Numbered from the stretch's first letter, positions 1 to 9,786 are shown. The stretch is DNA of 64,000 bases from Candidatus Poribacteria bacterium (GCA_028820655.1 JAPPIK010000025.1:124001-188000), one strand, 5' to 3'. Program-made: numbers and translations. Notes: a model not told the origin generated them from the sequence alone.

Positions 1-102
1 GATGTTAAATTCAATCATCTGGCGGAATGCGGCGTCGTTCAATTTTCCGTCCGGTGTCATCGGAGTAGCCACCGCAGGAAATACACCTTTAAATTCATCC
101 AT
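1..102 (-). CDS. Dihydrodipicolinate synthase/N-acetylneuraminate lyase family protein, N-terminus only
   Basis: The gene runs off the left edge, so only about 34 residues are visible. They contain FKGVFPAVATPMTPDGKLN followed by an amphipathic helix, the typical first beta-strand of DapA/NanA-type TIM-barrel aldolases, where the Thr-Pro-Met/Phe turn precedes the pyruvate-binding core. An in-frame Met also lies at 117, but the later Met at 102 has GGAG nine bases upstream and is preferred. It follows the permease gene on the same strand after a gap of about 135 bases. The catalytic Lys and Tyr are outside the window, so DapA cannot be told from other family members such as sugar-acid aldolases. 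Confidence 0.7.
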   Translation of the reverse strand, partial: MDEFKGVFPAVATPMTPDGKLNDAAFRQMIEFNI

Positions 103-237
103 AAATTCGTTCTCCATATTGTCCGGATAATTTTGTCAAACCCCATTTCGCATCGTTATCAAACCTGTTTGAAGTATACTATGATCCAAGGAGATGAACA
201 AGCAAAACCGGAGTAATCGGCAGCAGCCGATGTCGAT

Positions 238-1146
238 TTAGATTGAAACCCACCATACGCCTATGACGCAGAGTCCCACACCCAACGCGAGCCGAAGGCT
301 AATCTTCTCTTTCAGAAAAACCAATGCCATAATCAGACTAAAGACTGGTGAAGTTGATATAAGCGCGGACGTTTTGGAGGGGCCTATCTTGGATAGCGCC
401 ATCAAGTACAGCAGTGAACCGAATCCCATGCTGAAGATTCCAGTACCGGCAATTAGCAGGAGCGATGACATACTGGGTTTGCCGGTTTTCTTCGAGCCGA
501 GGGTCCATGCCGTGTATAGAATTACCGTGACGAATGGCAGACGAACGCTGTTGACCTGAATCGGAGTAAGGGTTGTAAGTCCCGCTTTGAGGAGAACCGT
601 GCTCAATCCCCAGAATAAGGCGGTCAACAATGCGAGCAGAATTCCAACAGTGAATCTCTTGGACCGAATCGAGTCAGCAGGCTTGGGCGCATTTCGAGGT
701 GCCCGGGATAGACAAATTACTCCCAAGACAACGAAGCAACTTCCGACAAACAGCGTCCAGCTAACGCCTGACCTAAGCAGTATCCATTCGAAAAACAGCG
801 TGGTTAACGGCTGGATGCTGCCAACCGCCGAAGCGTGCGATGCGCCAATCTCTTTAATGGCAACAAGAAATAGGGTGTCGCCGATGCAGACTCCAACAAT
901 CATCGAGCCAAACACTGCTGCCCATTCGTGCGCGGGCACCTGTCGAAATGCCGTAAGCGGATCATCAAACGGTAGCATCACCCAAAAGAGGAGTGTCCCC
1001 GTCGCGCAACGAGCCACATTTGCAAGCAACAGTGGAATCTTCTGTGACTGTGTTTGGAGAACGAGGTTGCTGCCCGCCCACAATAGGGCGCCGGAAAGAG
1101 CGGAGAGTTCACCCAAGGAAAAAGAGAAGTCGGTATTTGTGGTCAC
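238..1146 (-). CDS. DMT-superfamily permease with two EamA domains
   Basis: This 302-residue protein is almost entirely hydrophobic, with about ten membrane helices in two homologous EamA halves (roughly residues 12-145 and 165-300). Each half carries the Gly/Ala/Ser-rich helix packing of the drug/metabolite transporter superfamily, for example GALLWAGSNLVLQ near the start and FWGLSTVLLKAGL at the second half. The family exports or imports small metabolites; the substrate is not readable here. The start is a GTG without a strong ribosome binding site. Lying just upstream of a DapA-family gene, it may be co-transcribed with it and handle a related metabolite, but that is inference. Confidence 0.85.
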   Translation of the reverse strand: MTTNTDFSFSLGELSALSGALLWAGSNLVLQTQSQKIPLLLANVARCATGTLLFWVMLPFDDPLTAFRQVPAHEWAAVFGSMIVGVCIGDTLFLVAIKEIGASHASAVGSIQPLTTLFFEWILLRSGVSWTLFVGSCFVVLGVICLSRAPRNAPKPADSIRSKRFTVGILLALLTALFWGLSTVLLKAGLTTLTPIQVNSVRLPFVTVILYTAWTLGSKKTGKPSMSSLLLIAGTGIFSMGFGSLLYLMALSKIGPSKTSALISTSPVFSLIMALVFLKEKISLRLALGVGLCVIGVWWVSI

Positions 1147-1562
1147 ACTACGGGATCATCGGCTTTGAATCTTCATCTGTGAAGTAAAACCGACTGTCAA
1201 TTATTCGAAGCGGTAAGTTCGGTTTCCTAACATAACCGTCATTTATTCAATCTCCATGTGCCGAAACATGTGTAAATTTGAATGGATTTGACTTCAGATA
1301 TCAGGTTCCGGGGAAGGAGAAGCCATGCCGATTGACGAGGTGAAACAGGTCAATCAAATGCGCGATCGGCATGTGATGCGGGTTGATACTATCGACTAAT
1401 TCGTCGAGGAAGGCGCACATCAGATCATGTGGTCGAGACAAACACACCCGCGAAATGCTGCCCTAAATTTACAGGTTGGGAATCGAATTCGGGAGCATCC
1501 ACGGATTAATGTGCACGTTTGGACTGGCTAACTGCCGCTATTTCTTGGCAACTGAGCGTGGG
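1147..1562. other. Intergenic stretch with a weak small-ORF candidate
   Basis: There is no clear gene here. At 1325-1399 (plus) a 24-codon frame starting MPIDEVKQVNQM follows a GGAG ribosome-binding-like site, and the frame continues open for about 40 codons past its TAA, which could mean a decayed gene. The segment near 1209 (taagttcggtttcc) recurs at about 57375 and belongs to the dispersed intergenic repeats of this genome. Confidence 0.3.
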
Positions 1563-2603
1563 TCATTCGGGTACACCGGTGGTGCGCCGAGGAATATTGT
1601 TTGATGTCATGCAGCTTGAAATCTTCGCAACTTGGCTCTGCGCAAATCGCAGCGCCTTGGCAACTCTTGCATTCACAGGCGGTTCATCCAAGTACTTTTC
1701 CCACAGTTTATCGAAGGAATCGAGTGCATCGTTCCAATATGCATGATCCTCGTCCGCAAGTATCATATAAGCCTCGCCAATCTGCGCCAAAGAAAGGTCC
1801 GCAAACATTGAATCCGCATACTCGGCGACAATATAGCGGAATTCAGCAATAACACTTTCAATCGCCGCCTGTTGCAGGTCTTTGTCGGCAGTTTTAGCGT
1901 TTTCGAAATGTTTCGCGGCTCGAGTGTAGCGATCAGAAGCGCGTCTCGGATATTTGAATGTGGCGAGGCTTATTCCAGTCGCTATTGCCCACAAATTGAC
2001 AATATCGTCCTCCTCCCTGACAGCCAGGGTTTCCCCTTCGGGAGAAACTGCCAAAGCGGCAACTCGGTTCTTATTCCCTCGTAGAGTCACGAGATGTGTT
2101 CTTGTTTCGATATTCCAGAGTTTAATGTCATCACTTGTACCGGACGCAAGAGTTTTGCCGTCGGGAGAAAATGCAAGTGTTTCGACTCTACTGTCAGGCG
2201 CATCTCGAACCAGCGAATCGAGCAATCGTTGGCTTTTGACTTCCCAAAGTTCAACCGCGCCATGGCCGGTTCCTGCGGCAAGCATCAGCCCGTCGGGCGA
2301 GTACGCCAAAGATCTGATTTCAGTTTCGCACCCCTCGTTCAGCTCGGTAAGTCTCTTGGACTCTAGGTCGTAAACCCAGATGCTGATGCCGCTTGTGTGT
2401 GCGATATGTTTTCCGTCAGGCGAATGGACGAACACCTTACCTGAACCTCCCGTGACACCCCTGCCTAAGGGAAAAATGCCACCATCGGACCAGTTCCATT
2501 TGAGAATGTCCGGGTGAGTTGAAACCGGACGGGGTAGGGGTTCATCCAAGGGAGGGTGTGAGACTAACGACCCAACAGAAAGATAGACTACTATAAAGAT
2601 CAT
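1563..2603 (-). CDS. WD40-propeller protein with a C-terminal tail copied from the adjacent TPR protein
   Basis: From the Met at 2603 the product is about 346 residues: an N-terminal hydrophobic segment (MIFIVVYLSVGSLVS) fitting a signal or anchor, then about four WD40 blades with repeated SPDGK/LA..T/LW motifs, then an alpha-helical tail. The last 115 or so residues (AEYADSMFADLSLAQIGEAY onward) match the end of the neighbouring 1564-residue TPR protein nearly residue for residue, down to the final SNNIPRRTT. The frame stays open to 2912 inside the TPR gene, but that part does not look like protein, so 2603 is used although its ribosome binding site is weak. WD40 domains are scaffolds; the specific role is unknown. 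It is the last gene of a sigma/anti-sigma/TPR cluster. Confidence 0.7.
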   Translation of the reverse strand: MIFIVVYLSVGSLVSHPPLDEPLPRPVSTHPDILKWNWSDGGIFPLGRGVTGGSGKVFVHSPDGKHIAHTSGISIWVYDLESKRLTELNEGCETEIRSLAYSPDGLMLAAGTGHGAVELWEVKSQRLLDSLVRDAPDSRVETLAFSPDGKTLASGTSDDIKLWNIETRTHLVTLRGNKNRVAALAVSPEGETLAVREEDDIVNLWAIATGISLATFKYPRRASDRYTRAAKHFENAKTADKDLQQAAIESVIAEFRYIVAEYADSMFADLSLAQIGEAYMILADEDHAYWNDALDSFDKLWEKYLDEPPVNARVAKALRFAQSQVAKISSCMTSNNIPRRTTGVPE

Positions 2604-2702
2604 TAGTCTAAGTGTAGATGGGGAGTGATAGGCGGCTCTTGACCTTATATTGGAAGGAGTTGACGGTACATCCACAAACTGGCACGCTAATCGACAAGGT
2701 TT

Positions 2703-2734
2703 CCGAAGGGACCGCAAATCTGCGTTCCCTTCGG
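2703..2734 (-). terminator. Stem-loop between the TPR and WD40 genes
   Basis: A 9-bp perfect stem (CCGAAGGGA / TCCCTTCGG) extended by a 4-bp inner stem around a GATT loop lies just after the TPR gene stop. There is no T-run after it, so it may be an attenuator, a processing site or a dispersed palindrome rather than an intrinsic terminator. Confidence 0.35.
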
Positions 2735-2770
2735 AGGTGGAGTGTATGCCGTTTACGCGCGAAGTCGAGG

Positions 2771-5700
2771 CTATTCGCCGCCAGCGGTTGTGCGGCGATG
2801 AATATTGTTCGATTTCATGAATGTGGTAATCATCGCGACTTGGCTCTGCGCATACCGCAGCGCTTTGGCGACTTGAGCATCCACGGGCGGCGCTTCGGTG
2901 TACTTTACCCACAGCTTATCAAAGTAATCGAGCGCATCGTTCCAGTATACCTCCTCTTCGTCCGCAAGGATCATATACGCTTCTCCGAGTTGGACATAAG
3001 AGAGATCCGCATACTTTGTATCGGCATAGGTATCGATGATATCTTCGAATTCAGCAATGACATTCTCGATCGCCGTTTTCTGGATGGATTTTTCGGCAAC
3101 CTTTGCTCTGGTAAAATTCGAGGTAACCTGAATATAGACATCAGTGGCAAGCGCCCCCAATGTGTCTTTCAAGTATCCTTTGGCGGTGTTCTTGGATCCA
3201 TCGCTGATTCCCGGGGTATCTACCGCTTGCTGATATTTCTCAATCGCGACTCTGTACAACCGTATGCGCTCTGTTTTTTCAATGTCTTCGGCCGATCCTT
3301 CATTAAAATACCTGTTACCCAAGTTTATCAAGGCGTCCGCCGTGTAGGGACTGCTTGGGTAATCCTGCACAAGGATCTCGTTGACCTCGTATAACTTCGA
3401 GTGCCACTCGTCCTGCGCAACGGGATCGTTCGCCAATTCCGCGCTAACGGCGAGACCATTGTAGCAAGTCGCCATAGCATACAGCGCTTCAGGGGCGCTC
3501 TGATGTTTCGGGTTGATGGTTCTTACCCTTCGGTATTCCGCTATAGCGGATTCATATTTCTCGGCCGCGTAGTACGACTCTCCCGCCTGATACTGCCAGA
3601 GCGCCGCATCCTTCGCGCTCGGGTAGCGTTTGACGAGATTCTTGAACGCGTTAGCCGCGCGCAAAAAGTAATCGGATGCCGCTTCCGACAACTCGTTATC
3701 AATGCCAAGCTGCAATCGTCCCAGTTCGAAGTAAGTAGAGCCGGTGTAGGTCAATGCAGTCTCGAGGTTTGTGGTCAAATCATCCGAAGCCGGAAAAATC
3801 CCTTTGTCCGCATACTCCACGAACTTCATCAAAGGTGGGAGACAGTTATGCAAATCCTCAGGTAGTTTTATGCCCGAACCAAGAGAATAGTAAAGTTGCC
3901 CGGCTTGGAACAGCGAGTTTTGAACATAGGGAATCACCGTGTTCTTATCCGCCTGCTCGATCGGCTGGGCAGCCTCGTTCACGGCAAAATAAGCTTTGGC
4001 AGACAAGCGACTTGCGTCGATGTACGGCTGCAAGTCGGTTCCCGGCGCGTTGGAGAATAGACTCTGTGCCTTGTCAAAGTACAGGAATCCCAAATTGTAC
4101 TGCGCCGACACTTTCTGTGGAATCGTTGAGTTTGGATTCTCATTTGTTCGCTTCCACGTTTCCACCGCGTCCGCAATGGCATGGTCCAAACGCCCAAGTT
4201 TGGCGTATAGATCGGATTTTCGCAATCCCGCATCAGCGACCATCGCGTTAATGTTGGAATTGGTTGACGCGGAATAGCCCTTCACCAGCGCCTCGTACAT
4301 ATCGACAGCCTTGTCCAAATCTTTTAGTTTGTCTTGATAAATCAAGCCTGAACGATAGTACGATTGTGCTTGAACAAGGGGGTCGCTTGCCAGATTAATG
4401 GCATTCTGGTACCCCAGCAACGCATCGTCATACTTTTTCAGTTGTGCGTCAAGGACATAGGCCATTGCAAAGTACGACCGCCCCTTCAAATCATCTTCCT
4501 CTGTATGCTCGATGATATATTGGTATTCTTGGACGGATGCCGTATAATCGCCGATAGCGGTATTCAACTCCGCCAAACGAGAATGGGCTTGAGAGATAAG
4601 CTTTTGCCGGCCTTGGTCGTCCGTTTGCCCCTCATAGGACGTAGTTTGCCGGAAGGCTTCAACCGCCCCCTTATTGTCGTTCACACCCAATCGTGCGAGA
4701 CCGAGTGTATAGGACGCGCTAATCAGGTCGTTCACTTCAGAACTCTTGTCGATCACTCGTTGGGCGGTATTTGCAGCGTTCTGATAGGCCAACTGTTTGG
4801 TTGCCTCATCACTTGCCGCCTCGGCTAGCTGGTAATGGCAGACCGCAGCCTGATAGAGAGCATTGATGACAAGCTCCCCGATATCAGGGAACATCTGCAC
4901 GAACGTCTGGTATTCGGTCAATGCGTTGGCGTAATCTTTTTCTTTGTAGTAAAGATGCCCAATTTTTAACTGTGCACGAGTGCGCGCATCTTGCGGGGCA
5001 ACTTCATTGTTTACGATACGCTTGAGGCTCGCGACGAGTTCTTGCCTCTGCTCATCGGAATCGATCCCTTGCTTTTCAATAGCAGTAGCTTTAACGAGGT
5101 CAATGTGACCGATCGTCTTGCGGACTGTGTCGTCTTGACTATCCGCATATTTTTCGTTGGCGCGATCCACGGTTGCTACGACATTTGGCCATTGGGAAGC
5201 GTCGCCTCTTTTCAGTGCAATATCACGGTACGCGAGGGCCAGTCCGTAATATGCTTCAATCGCATTAGGACTATCACCATAATCGGCAATCATCTTTTCA
5301 AAGGCAGCAACCGAGTTATCCAAGATAGCGGGATCGTCCGCAGCCGCCTTATAGTAGCATAGCCCTATCAAGTATTGAGCGTCATCCGCGTATTCACCCG
5401 AAGGATTGTTAGCGACAACATTCTGATACTGTTCGGCCGCTTCAGCAAATCGTTCCTCAGCTCGCAGCAGGTCGGCCAGCTTGATTTCCGCGAGGGAACG
5501 GTTATCCGGGCTCAGGATATCCATAATCGAGTTATAGATATCGATCGCCGCGGTAGGATTCCCTTCTTTTATATGGCTTTGGGCAATAAGCAGTTGTGCT
5601 TGCTCATAATTTCCACTAGCATCAGGAATTGCGGCATAAAGTTCACGCGCTCTACTCCAGTCGTCCAGTTTTTCGTACGCCAGCGCCTGATTCATCGTAC

Positions 5701-7465
5701 AAGCTTCAACCTGCTCTACACGTTCGGCGAAGTCGTCATAGCGACCATCTTCCACACCTATAAGGAATGCACTATCCTCAAATGTGTTGACCGCGTCTTG
5801 ATACGCTTTAACCGATTTTTCCAAAAGGTCGGTCCTGAAGTCAACGCCTTCGGTGGAATCCCCTTCACGGAATCCCGAAGGCATTGCCGCCTTGTAAAAC
5901 GCTTGCCCTTCTTGAAATTTACCGATTAACTTTAGGCGATGGAACTTGGGAAGCGGGGGATAAGTCCACAGTTTTGCGTATTCTTCGGCGGCCTCTTCGT
6001 AGCGCTTGAAATCATTAAACTTAATGTCCGCGAACTTCAATTGGACTTCCGCCGCGAAAATATCAAGCTCAGGGTCTGCTTTGTTCTGTTCGATGAACTT
6101 TTGTGCGATAGCTTCAAGTTCTTCTTTACGATTGAGATCGTTTAGGGCCCAAATGGCACCATATAGTGCATGAGGGGCAACCGGATCCGTAGGATACTCA
6201 TCAATTGTCTTCTGGTACCACTTGAGAGCGATTTCCAGATTCTCGGCAGCTTGCGCTTCTTCACCACTTTTCCTCAGATTCGTGCCGATTTCATAATATG
6301 CCCCACCAATTTGGTAAGAACAGTAAGGAATAAAGTCGAGTTGATCGGGGTGCTCACTGATTACCAACTCGTATCCGGCAGCCGCCTCGCTCCATTTTGA
6401 AAGTTTGTAATAGCTGTCTGCAATGCCAAGTCTGGCTTCCGCGATGAATTCGCTTTCGGGATATTCATCAAGAAGCTCATTGTAAGCGACAACCGCATTC
6501 TCATAGTCTTCTTGGTCGTAGTAGGTCCGTCCAATCGCAGACTTGATTTCCGCTTGCAGAGAGCGGTCCTCAGTATTTTGCAGCGCCAACTCATAGTTTA
6601 TCCGCGCATTTTCATAATCTTTTTGCTTCGAATAAATTGCACCCTGATCGAAATACGCAGCCGTTACGTACTGGCTATTCGGGAATTTGGTGATAAAGTT
6701 AGTGTACCGTCCAATCGCATCATCATCACGTCCGAGCTGATTCATACAATAAGCGGCTTTGTACATGGCTTCCGCTTGAAGATCTACGTAATTCTTATAC
6801 TCTTCAGTGGCCAATTTATCAAATTCGGCGGAGGCCTGCTCGTAATTCTTCTCATTCAGAAAGCCTTGCGCAATAAGATGCTGGGCATCATCTCTGAAGG
6901 TGGAGTTTGGAAAATCATCAACGACATGCTTGAACGCGCTTCGAGAATCCTCATAATTTTCCAGCTTATAGTTGAGTTGTCCGATTGCATACCATGCATT
7001 CTCAACAAAGAGACTATTGGGGTAATTATTAATCAGCGCCTGAAACTTCGGCTCCGCGAGTTCAAACTTCTCTTGCTTGTACAAGACATGTCCCCACAGA
7101 TAGGTCAATCCCTCCAAGTGTTTTGGGACAGTCGCCGTGGGGGCTACCTCTTCAATATTCTCGAGGGCATTGTCGTAGTAGCTAACATCCTCCGTCTGTT
7201 CGGCCAATTTGGAGTAGCAGACAGCAATTTTGTATTTGGCAAGCGTCGGGAAATCTTTGTCGATTACCTCGGTTTTAACGCCCCATTCCGTCGATTCTTC
7301 GAGGGCTTGGGTGTACTTGGAAATGGCTTCTTCATATTCGGACTGACCGTACATCTGTTCGCCCTCATTGAAAAGCCGTTCAACCTTTTTAGAACTACCG
7401 GAGGGCCAAAGCAAAATAGCGACAAGAGCAATTCCGCCTAAGGCGCCTAACAGTTTCGGATCCAT
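2771..7465 (-). CDS. Giant membrane-anchored tetratricopeptide-repeat protein (1564 aa)
   Basis: The first residues (LLGALGGIALVAILLWPSG, about 5-23) form a single membrane anchor or uncleaved signal. The remainder is a continuous solenoid of TPR-like helical pairs with the usual A..Y..A/G..Y and P-bearing pattern (for example YPESEFIAEARLGIADSYYK), including many sub-repeats like those of Tol-Pal YbgF/BamD-type periplasmic proteins. TPR solenoids act as protein-binding scaffolds; no catalytic domain is visible. An AAAGGAG site sits just before the ATG. It lies 83 bases after the anti-sigma gene, so it probably belongs to that operon and could be an envelope-stress or assembly factor. Its C-terminal segment was duplicated into the next gene. 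Confidence 0.85.
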   Translation of the reverse strand: MDPKLLGALGGIALVAILLWPSGSSKKVERLFNEGEQMYGQSEYEEAISKYTQALEESTEWGVKTEVIDKDFPTLAKYKIAVCYSKLAEQTEDVSYYDNALENIEEVAPTATVPKHLEGLTYLWGHVLYKQEKFELAEPKFQALINNYPNSLFVENAWYAIGQLNYKLENYEDSRSAFKHVVDDFPNSTFRDDAQHLIAQGFLNEKNYEQASAEFDKLATEEYKNYVDLQAEAMYKAAYCMNQLGRDDDAIGRYTNFITKFPNSQYVTAAYFDQGAIYSKQKDYENARINYELALQNTEDRSLQAEIKSAIGRTYYDQEDYENAVVAYNELLDEYPESEFIAEARLGIADSYYKLSKWSEAAAGYELVISEHPDQLDFIPYCSYQIGGAYYEIGTNLRKSGEEAQAAENLEIALKWYQKTIDEYPTDPVAPHALYGAIWALNDLNRKEELEAIAQKFIEQNKADPELDIFAAEVQLKFADIKFNDFKRYEEAAEEYAKLWTYPPLPKFHRLKLIGKFQEGQAFYKAAMPSGFREGDSTEGVDFRTDLLEKSVKAYQDAVNTFEDSAFLIGVEDGRYDDFAERVEQVEACTMNQALAYEKLDDWSRARELYAAIPDASGNYEQAQLLIAQSHIKEGNPTAAIDIYNSIMDILSPDNRSLAEIKLADLLRAEERFAEAAEQYQNVVANNPSGEYADDAQYLIGLCYYKAAADDPAILDNSVAAFEKMIADYGDSPNAIEAYYGLALAYRDIALKRGDASQWPNVVATVDRANEKYADSQDDTVRKTIGHIDLVKATAIEKQGIDSDEQRQELVASLKRIVNNEVAPQDARTRAQLKIGHLYYKEKDYANALTEYQTFVQMFPDIGELVINALYQAAVCHYQLAEAASDEATKQLAYQNAANTAQRVIDKSSEVNDLISASYTLGLARLGVNDNKGAVEAFRQTTSYEGQTDDQGRQKLISQAHSRLAELNTAIGDYTASVQEYQYIIEHTEEDDLKGRSYFAMAYVLDAQLKKYDDALLGYQNAINLASDPLVQAQSYYRSGLIYQDKLKDLDKAVDMYEALVKGYSASTNSNINAMVADAGLRKSDLYAKLGRLDHAIADAVETWKRTNENPNSTIPQKVSAQYNLGFLYFDKAQSLFSNAPGTDLQPYIDASRLSAKAYFAVNEAAQPIEQADKNTVIPYVQNSLFQAGQLYYSLGSGIKLPEDLHNCLPPLMKFVEYADKGIFPASDDLTTNLETALTYTGSTYFELGRLQLGIDNELSEAASDYFLRAANAFKNLVKRYPSAKDAALWQYQAGESYYAAEKYESAIAEYRRVRTINPKHQSAPEALYAMATCYNGLAVSAELANDPVAQDEWHSKLYEVNEILVQDYPSSPYTADALINLGNRYFNEGSAEDIEKTERIRLYRVAIEKYQQAVDTPGISDGSKNTAKGYLKDTLGALATDVYIQVTSNFTRAKVAEKSIQKTAIENVIAEFEDIIDTYADTKYADLSYVQLGEAYMILADEEEVYWNDALDYFDKLWVKYTEAPPVDAQVAKALRYAQSQVAMITTFMKSNNIHRRTTAGGE

Positions 7466-7548
7466 TGTAATCTCCTTTTGGTTTAAATGTTGGGTAACTC
7501 AGATTCTCAATACTTTATTTGGGATGAAACTAATTCCGTTATAAAACA

Positions 7549-8475
7549 CTACAACTTGACAGAATCGTAGACCTCCGTGAGCGATAAGTCACGGACAGCC
7601 ACGTGTTTCAATACTCGTAACCATGAATTCGATTGGCGTCCTTCCCTTTCAAATTTCTCAGGAAAGGGAGAATTAATCGCCACCGCACCGGAAAACTCGC
7701 GCGTTGTGAGGGCGGGATGCGGTGCAGTCAACTGTGCGGAAGCAATGAGTTCGGGAAATACATCGCTATCATCCGTATGCCCACGGGGTGTCTCGCTGGT
7801 ACTGTTGAATGCGGCGTGACCGTAACTATCCAAGCCTTGGTTGGACAGATCTGTAATCTCCAATTGATGATTCACCTTCCGAGGAGCGCGGCGATTCCGG
7901 ATCCCCTGCGTAAGCCCTAACGCTTTATCACGCTTTGCGACCAACGCCCGATTTTCTCGAGCGTGAACCAATTGAACCGGGGACTCTTTTAAGGGATTGC
8001 TTATTTGATCCACTCTCGCGCGTCTTTTTTCCTCTGGCGCCCGCGAAAACTGGGTTACGAGGAAGATTCCTGACATGATGAGGAAGATAATACTGTAGGC
8101 CGGGGCGATTTTACTCCATTTGAACGACCGTCGGCTAGGGGCTCCAACAAGCGTCTGAAAAGAATCAACCAGTCGATAAAACAGATTCTGCCCGGCATTG
8201 CGCACATTGCGCCAAAGCGCCCACGCCGGTTGAGACTCATTTTGTTCAATCGTAGACTGCAGTTCGCGCCAAAATAGTTGGTGATACCCCTTGGGCGGTT
8301 CAGGTTCAACATAATAGTTCAACAACCCCGTTGTGCGTCTTAAAGATTCAAACTCGTAGCGGCATGCGGTACAGTGACGCAGATGATTCTTCACCGCGGC
8401 ATGTTGGCGATCGGAAAGCCCGCAATCAATATATTCTGATAAACATGCTTGAATAGAGCGGCACTTGAATCTCAT
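7549..8475 (-). CDS. Membrane anti-sigma factor with N-terminal zinc-finger (zf-HC2) domain
   Basis: The cytoplasmic N-terminus has the zf-HC2 pattern H-x3-C-x2-C (HLRHCTACRYEF, about residue 35) after an upstream Cys (ACLSEYIDCGLSDRQHAAV). This is the ZAS fold that clamps an ECF sigma factor. One membrane helix follows near residue 130 (YSIIFLIMSGIFLVTQF), then a roughly 180-residue extracytoplasmic part of low similarity to anything I recognise. The Met at 8475 lies 4 bases after the sigma factor stop, which implies translational coupling. An open frame extends upstream, but it overlaps the sigma gene. The protein likely holds the sigma factor at the membrane and releases it on an envelope signal. 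Confidence 0.85.
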   Translation of the reverse strand: MRFKCRSIQACLSEYIDCGLSDRQHAAVKNHLRHCTACRYEFESLRRTTGLLNYYVEPEPPKGYHQLFWRELQSTIEQNESQPAWALWRNVRNAGQNLFYRLVDSFQTLVGAPSRRSFKWSKIAPAYSIIFLIMSGIFLVTQFSRAPEEKRRARVDQISNPLKESPVQLVHARENRALVAKRDKALGLTQGIRNRRAPRKVNHQLEITDLSNQGLDSYGHAAFNSTSETPRGHTDDSDVFPELIASAQLTAPHPALTTREFSGAVAINSPFPEKFEREGRQSNSWLRVLKHVAVRDLSLTEVYDSVKL

Positions 8476-8479
8476 CTTC

Positions 8480-9085
8480 TCAGTCCCTCTCTTTTTTGCG
8501 TGGGCGATTGACGCCGTCCACATAAGGTCTTAGCATTTCGCGGAGTTTGCGGCGTGCATAATGCAAGCGGGATCGCACGGTGCCCTCGGAGCAATTGAGA
8601 ATAGCGGCGATTCGAGGGTGAGTCAACCCTTCAAATTCATGCAGGATAACAACCGTGCGGTGCTTGGCTGGCAAACTGTCTACAGCTTGGGTTACCCACC
8701 TTTGCAATTCTTTCTTTTCCACTTCCGCATGAGGCGTGTCTCGATAGTCGTTGTGCACCCGAAGATCGCAACGGATGTCAAATTCGGCTTCATTTGAAAT
8801 GGAAAATTCGCGGCGTCGATCCCGCCGCTTGACTAAGTTCAACCCCTGATTCACGACAATGCGGTAGAGCCAAGTCTCGAAAGCCGACTCTTGTCGGAAG
8901 GTTCCGATGGATTCATGCACCTTCAGAAAAGTCTCTTGCATGACATCATTCGCATCCTCATGATTCTTGGTGATCTGAATCGCGAGCCGATACACCAATC
9001 GGCCATACTTCTCCACGATGGATGCTAACGCTGTTGTATCTGCCTCAAAGAGGTCGGCGACGAGGAGTGTTTCGGTTCGCTCCAC
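8480..9085 (-). CDS. ECF-type RNA polymerase sigma-70 factor
   Basis: At 201 residues it has the two ECF domains: sigma-2 with DANDVMQETFLKVHE and the -10-recognition helix around FETWLYRIVVNQGLN (about residues 45-95), and sigma-4 with the helix-turn-helix LTHPRIAAILNCSEGTVRSR (about 150-180). There is no sigma-1.1 or sigma-3. The start is GTG with AGGGAG eight bases upstream. It is the first gene of a cluster with its anti-sigma factor and the TPR protein, so it probably autoregulates this cluster and drives a regulon responding to an extracytoplasmic signal. Confidence 0.93.
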   Translation of the reverse strand: MERTETLLVADLFEADTTALASIVEKYGRLVYRLAIQITKNHEDANDVMQETFLKVHESIGTFRQESAFETWLYRIVVNQGLNLVKRRDRRREFSISNEAEFDIRCDLRVHNDYRDTPHAEVEKKELQRWVTQAVDSLPAKHRTVVILHEFEGLTHPRIAAILNCSEGTVRSRLHYARRKLREMLRPYVDGVNRPRKKERD

Positions 9086-9125
9086 TAGAAATGCTCCCTA
9101 CGCAATGATTGCCATCTGAAATGGT

Positions 9126-9153
9126 TTAGACAACCGAGACACGGTAAACGTTC
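9126..9153 (-). promoter_or_regulatory. Candidate ECF-sigma promoter of the sigma operon
   Basis: Read on the minus strand, GAACGTT and TCTAA are separated by 16 bases, and the TCTAA lies about 40 bases before the sigma-factor start. This resembles the GGAACTT-N15/16-TCTGA layout of RpoE-like ECF promoters and would fit autoregulation. A 12-base A/T homopolymer lies just upstream. Confidence 0.35.
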
Positions 9154-9620
9154 AAAAAAAAAAAATGGAAAGATTAATTCTTATTGAAATGCAATCCATG
9201 ACAATTGTTCATTATAACAAGGTAGAATATCTATGTCAATTCAAATTTTTTTGGAACAATCCCGTCAAGCAACATCCGACCCCCGACGACTCGAATGCAA
9301 GTCTGAACGGGTGTCGCGCGACCGGCGAGTCTTTCATTGCGTATTGCCACGACAGCGAGTAGTTGAACAGGAAGGTCTTGCCATACCCGTGAAACGTCAA
9401 TAGAAATCTTTCCAACTTAATGTCAATCGTATCGGACCTTTTTCGCGGTGTTGAGTGACTAAAGGGGCTATGCACTGTCGAGAGATTGAAGGAATGTCCC
9501 TATTTGCCTGTTTACCTGCTTGTCTTTTCACCTCAAGCCTCAAACCTCATTATCTTCGTGGATTGACCAATGCGTGTTGCGACCTTTGCAATGCCTACGG
9601 GAGCTCTACGGGATTTCGAT

Positions 9621-9786
9621 GGGATCTCTATCGCGCTCGCTATTCACCCGCTTGATAAGTCATTATCCATTCTCTTGATCACTCGCTATCCGCTCGTTTG
9701 AGGGATTTCTATCGCACTCGCTATCCACTCGCTTGAGGGATTTCTATCGCACTCGCTATCCACTCGCTTGATCCCCGCCGGGGCTA
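9621..9786. repeat. Cluster of 35-bp repeats
   Basis: The unit GGATTTCTATCGCACTCGCT continues as ATCCACTCGCTTGA. It occurs as a perfect tandem pair (9700-9734 and 9735-9769), with degenerate copies before it, and ends in GATCCCCGCCGGGGCT, a small GC palindrome. Copies lie back to back without spacers. Confidence 0.75.

Noticed and set aside
9236-9475. 79-codon frame on the minus strand ending GVGCCLTGLFQKNLN
   Set aside because: Reads somewhat protein-like but has no start signal and no family I can name; could be a remnant.
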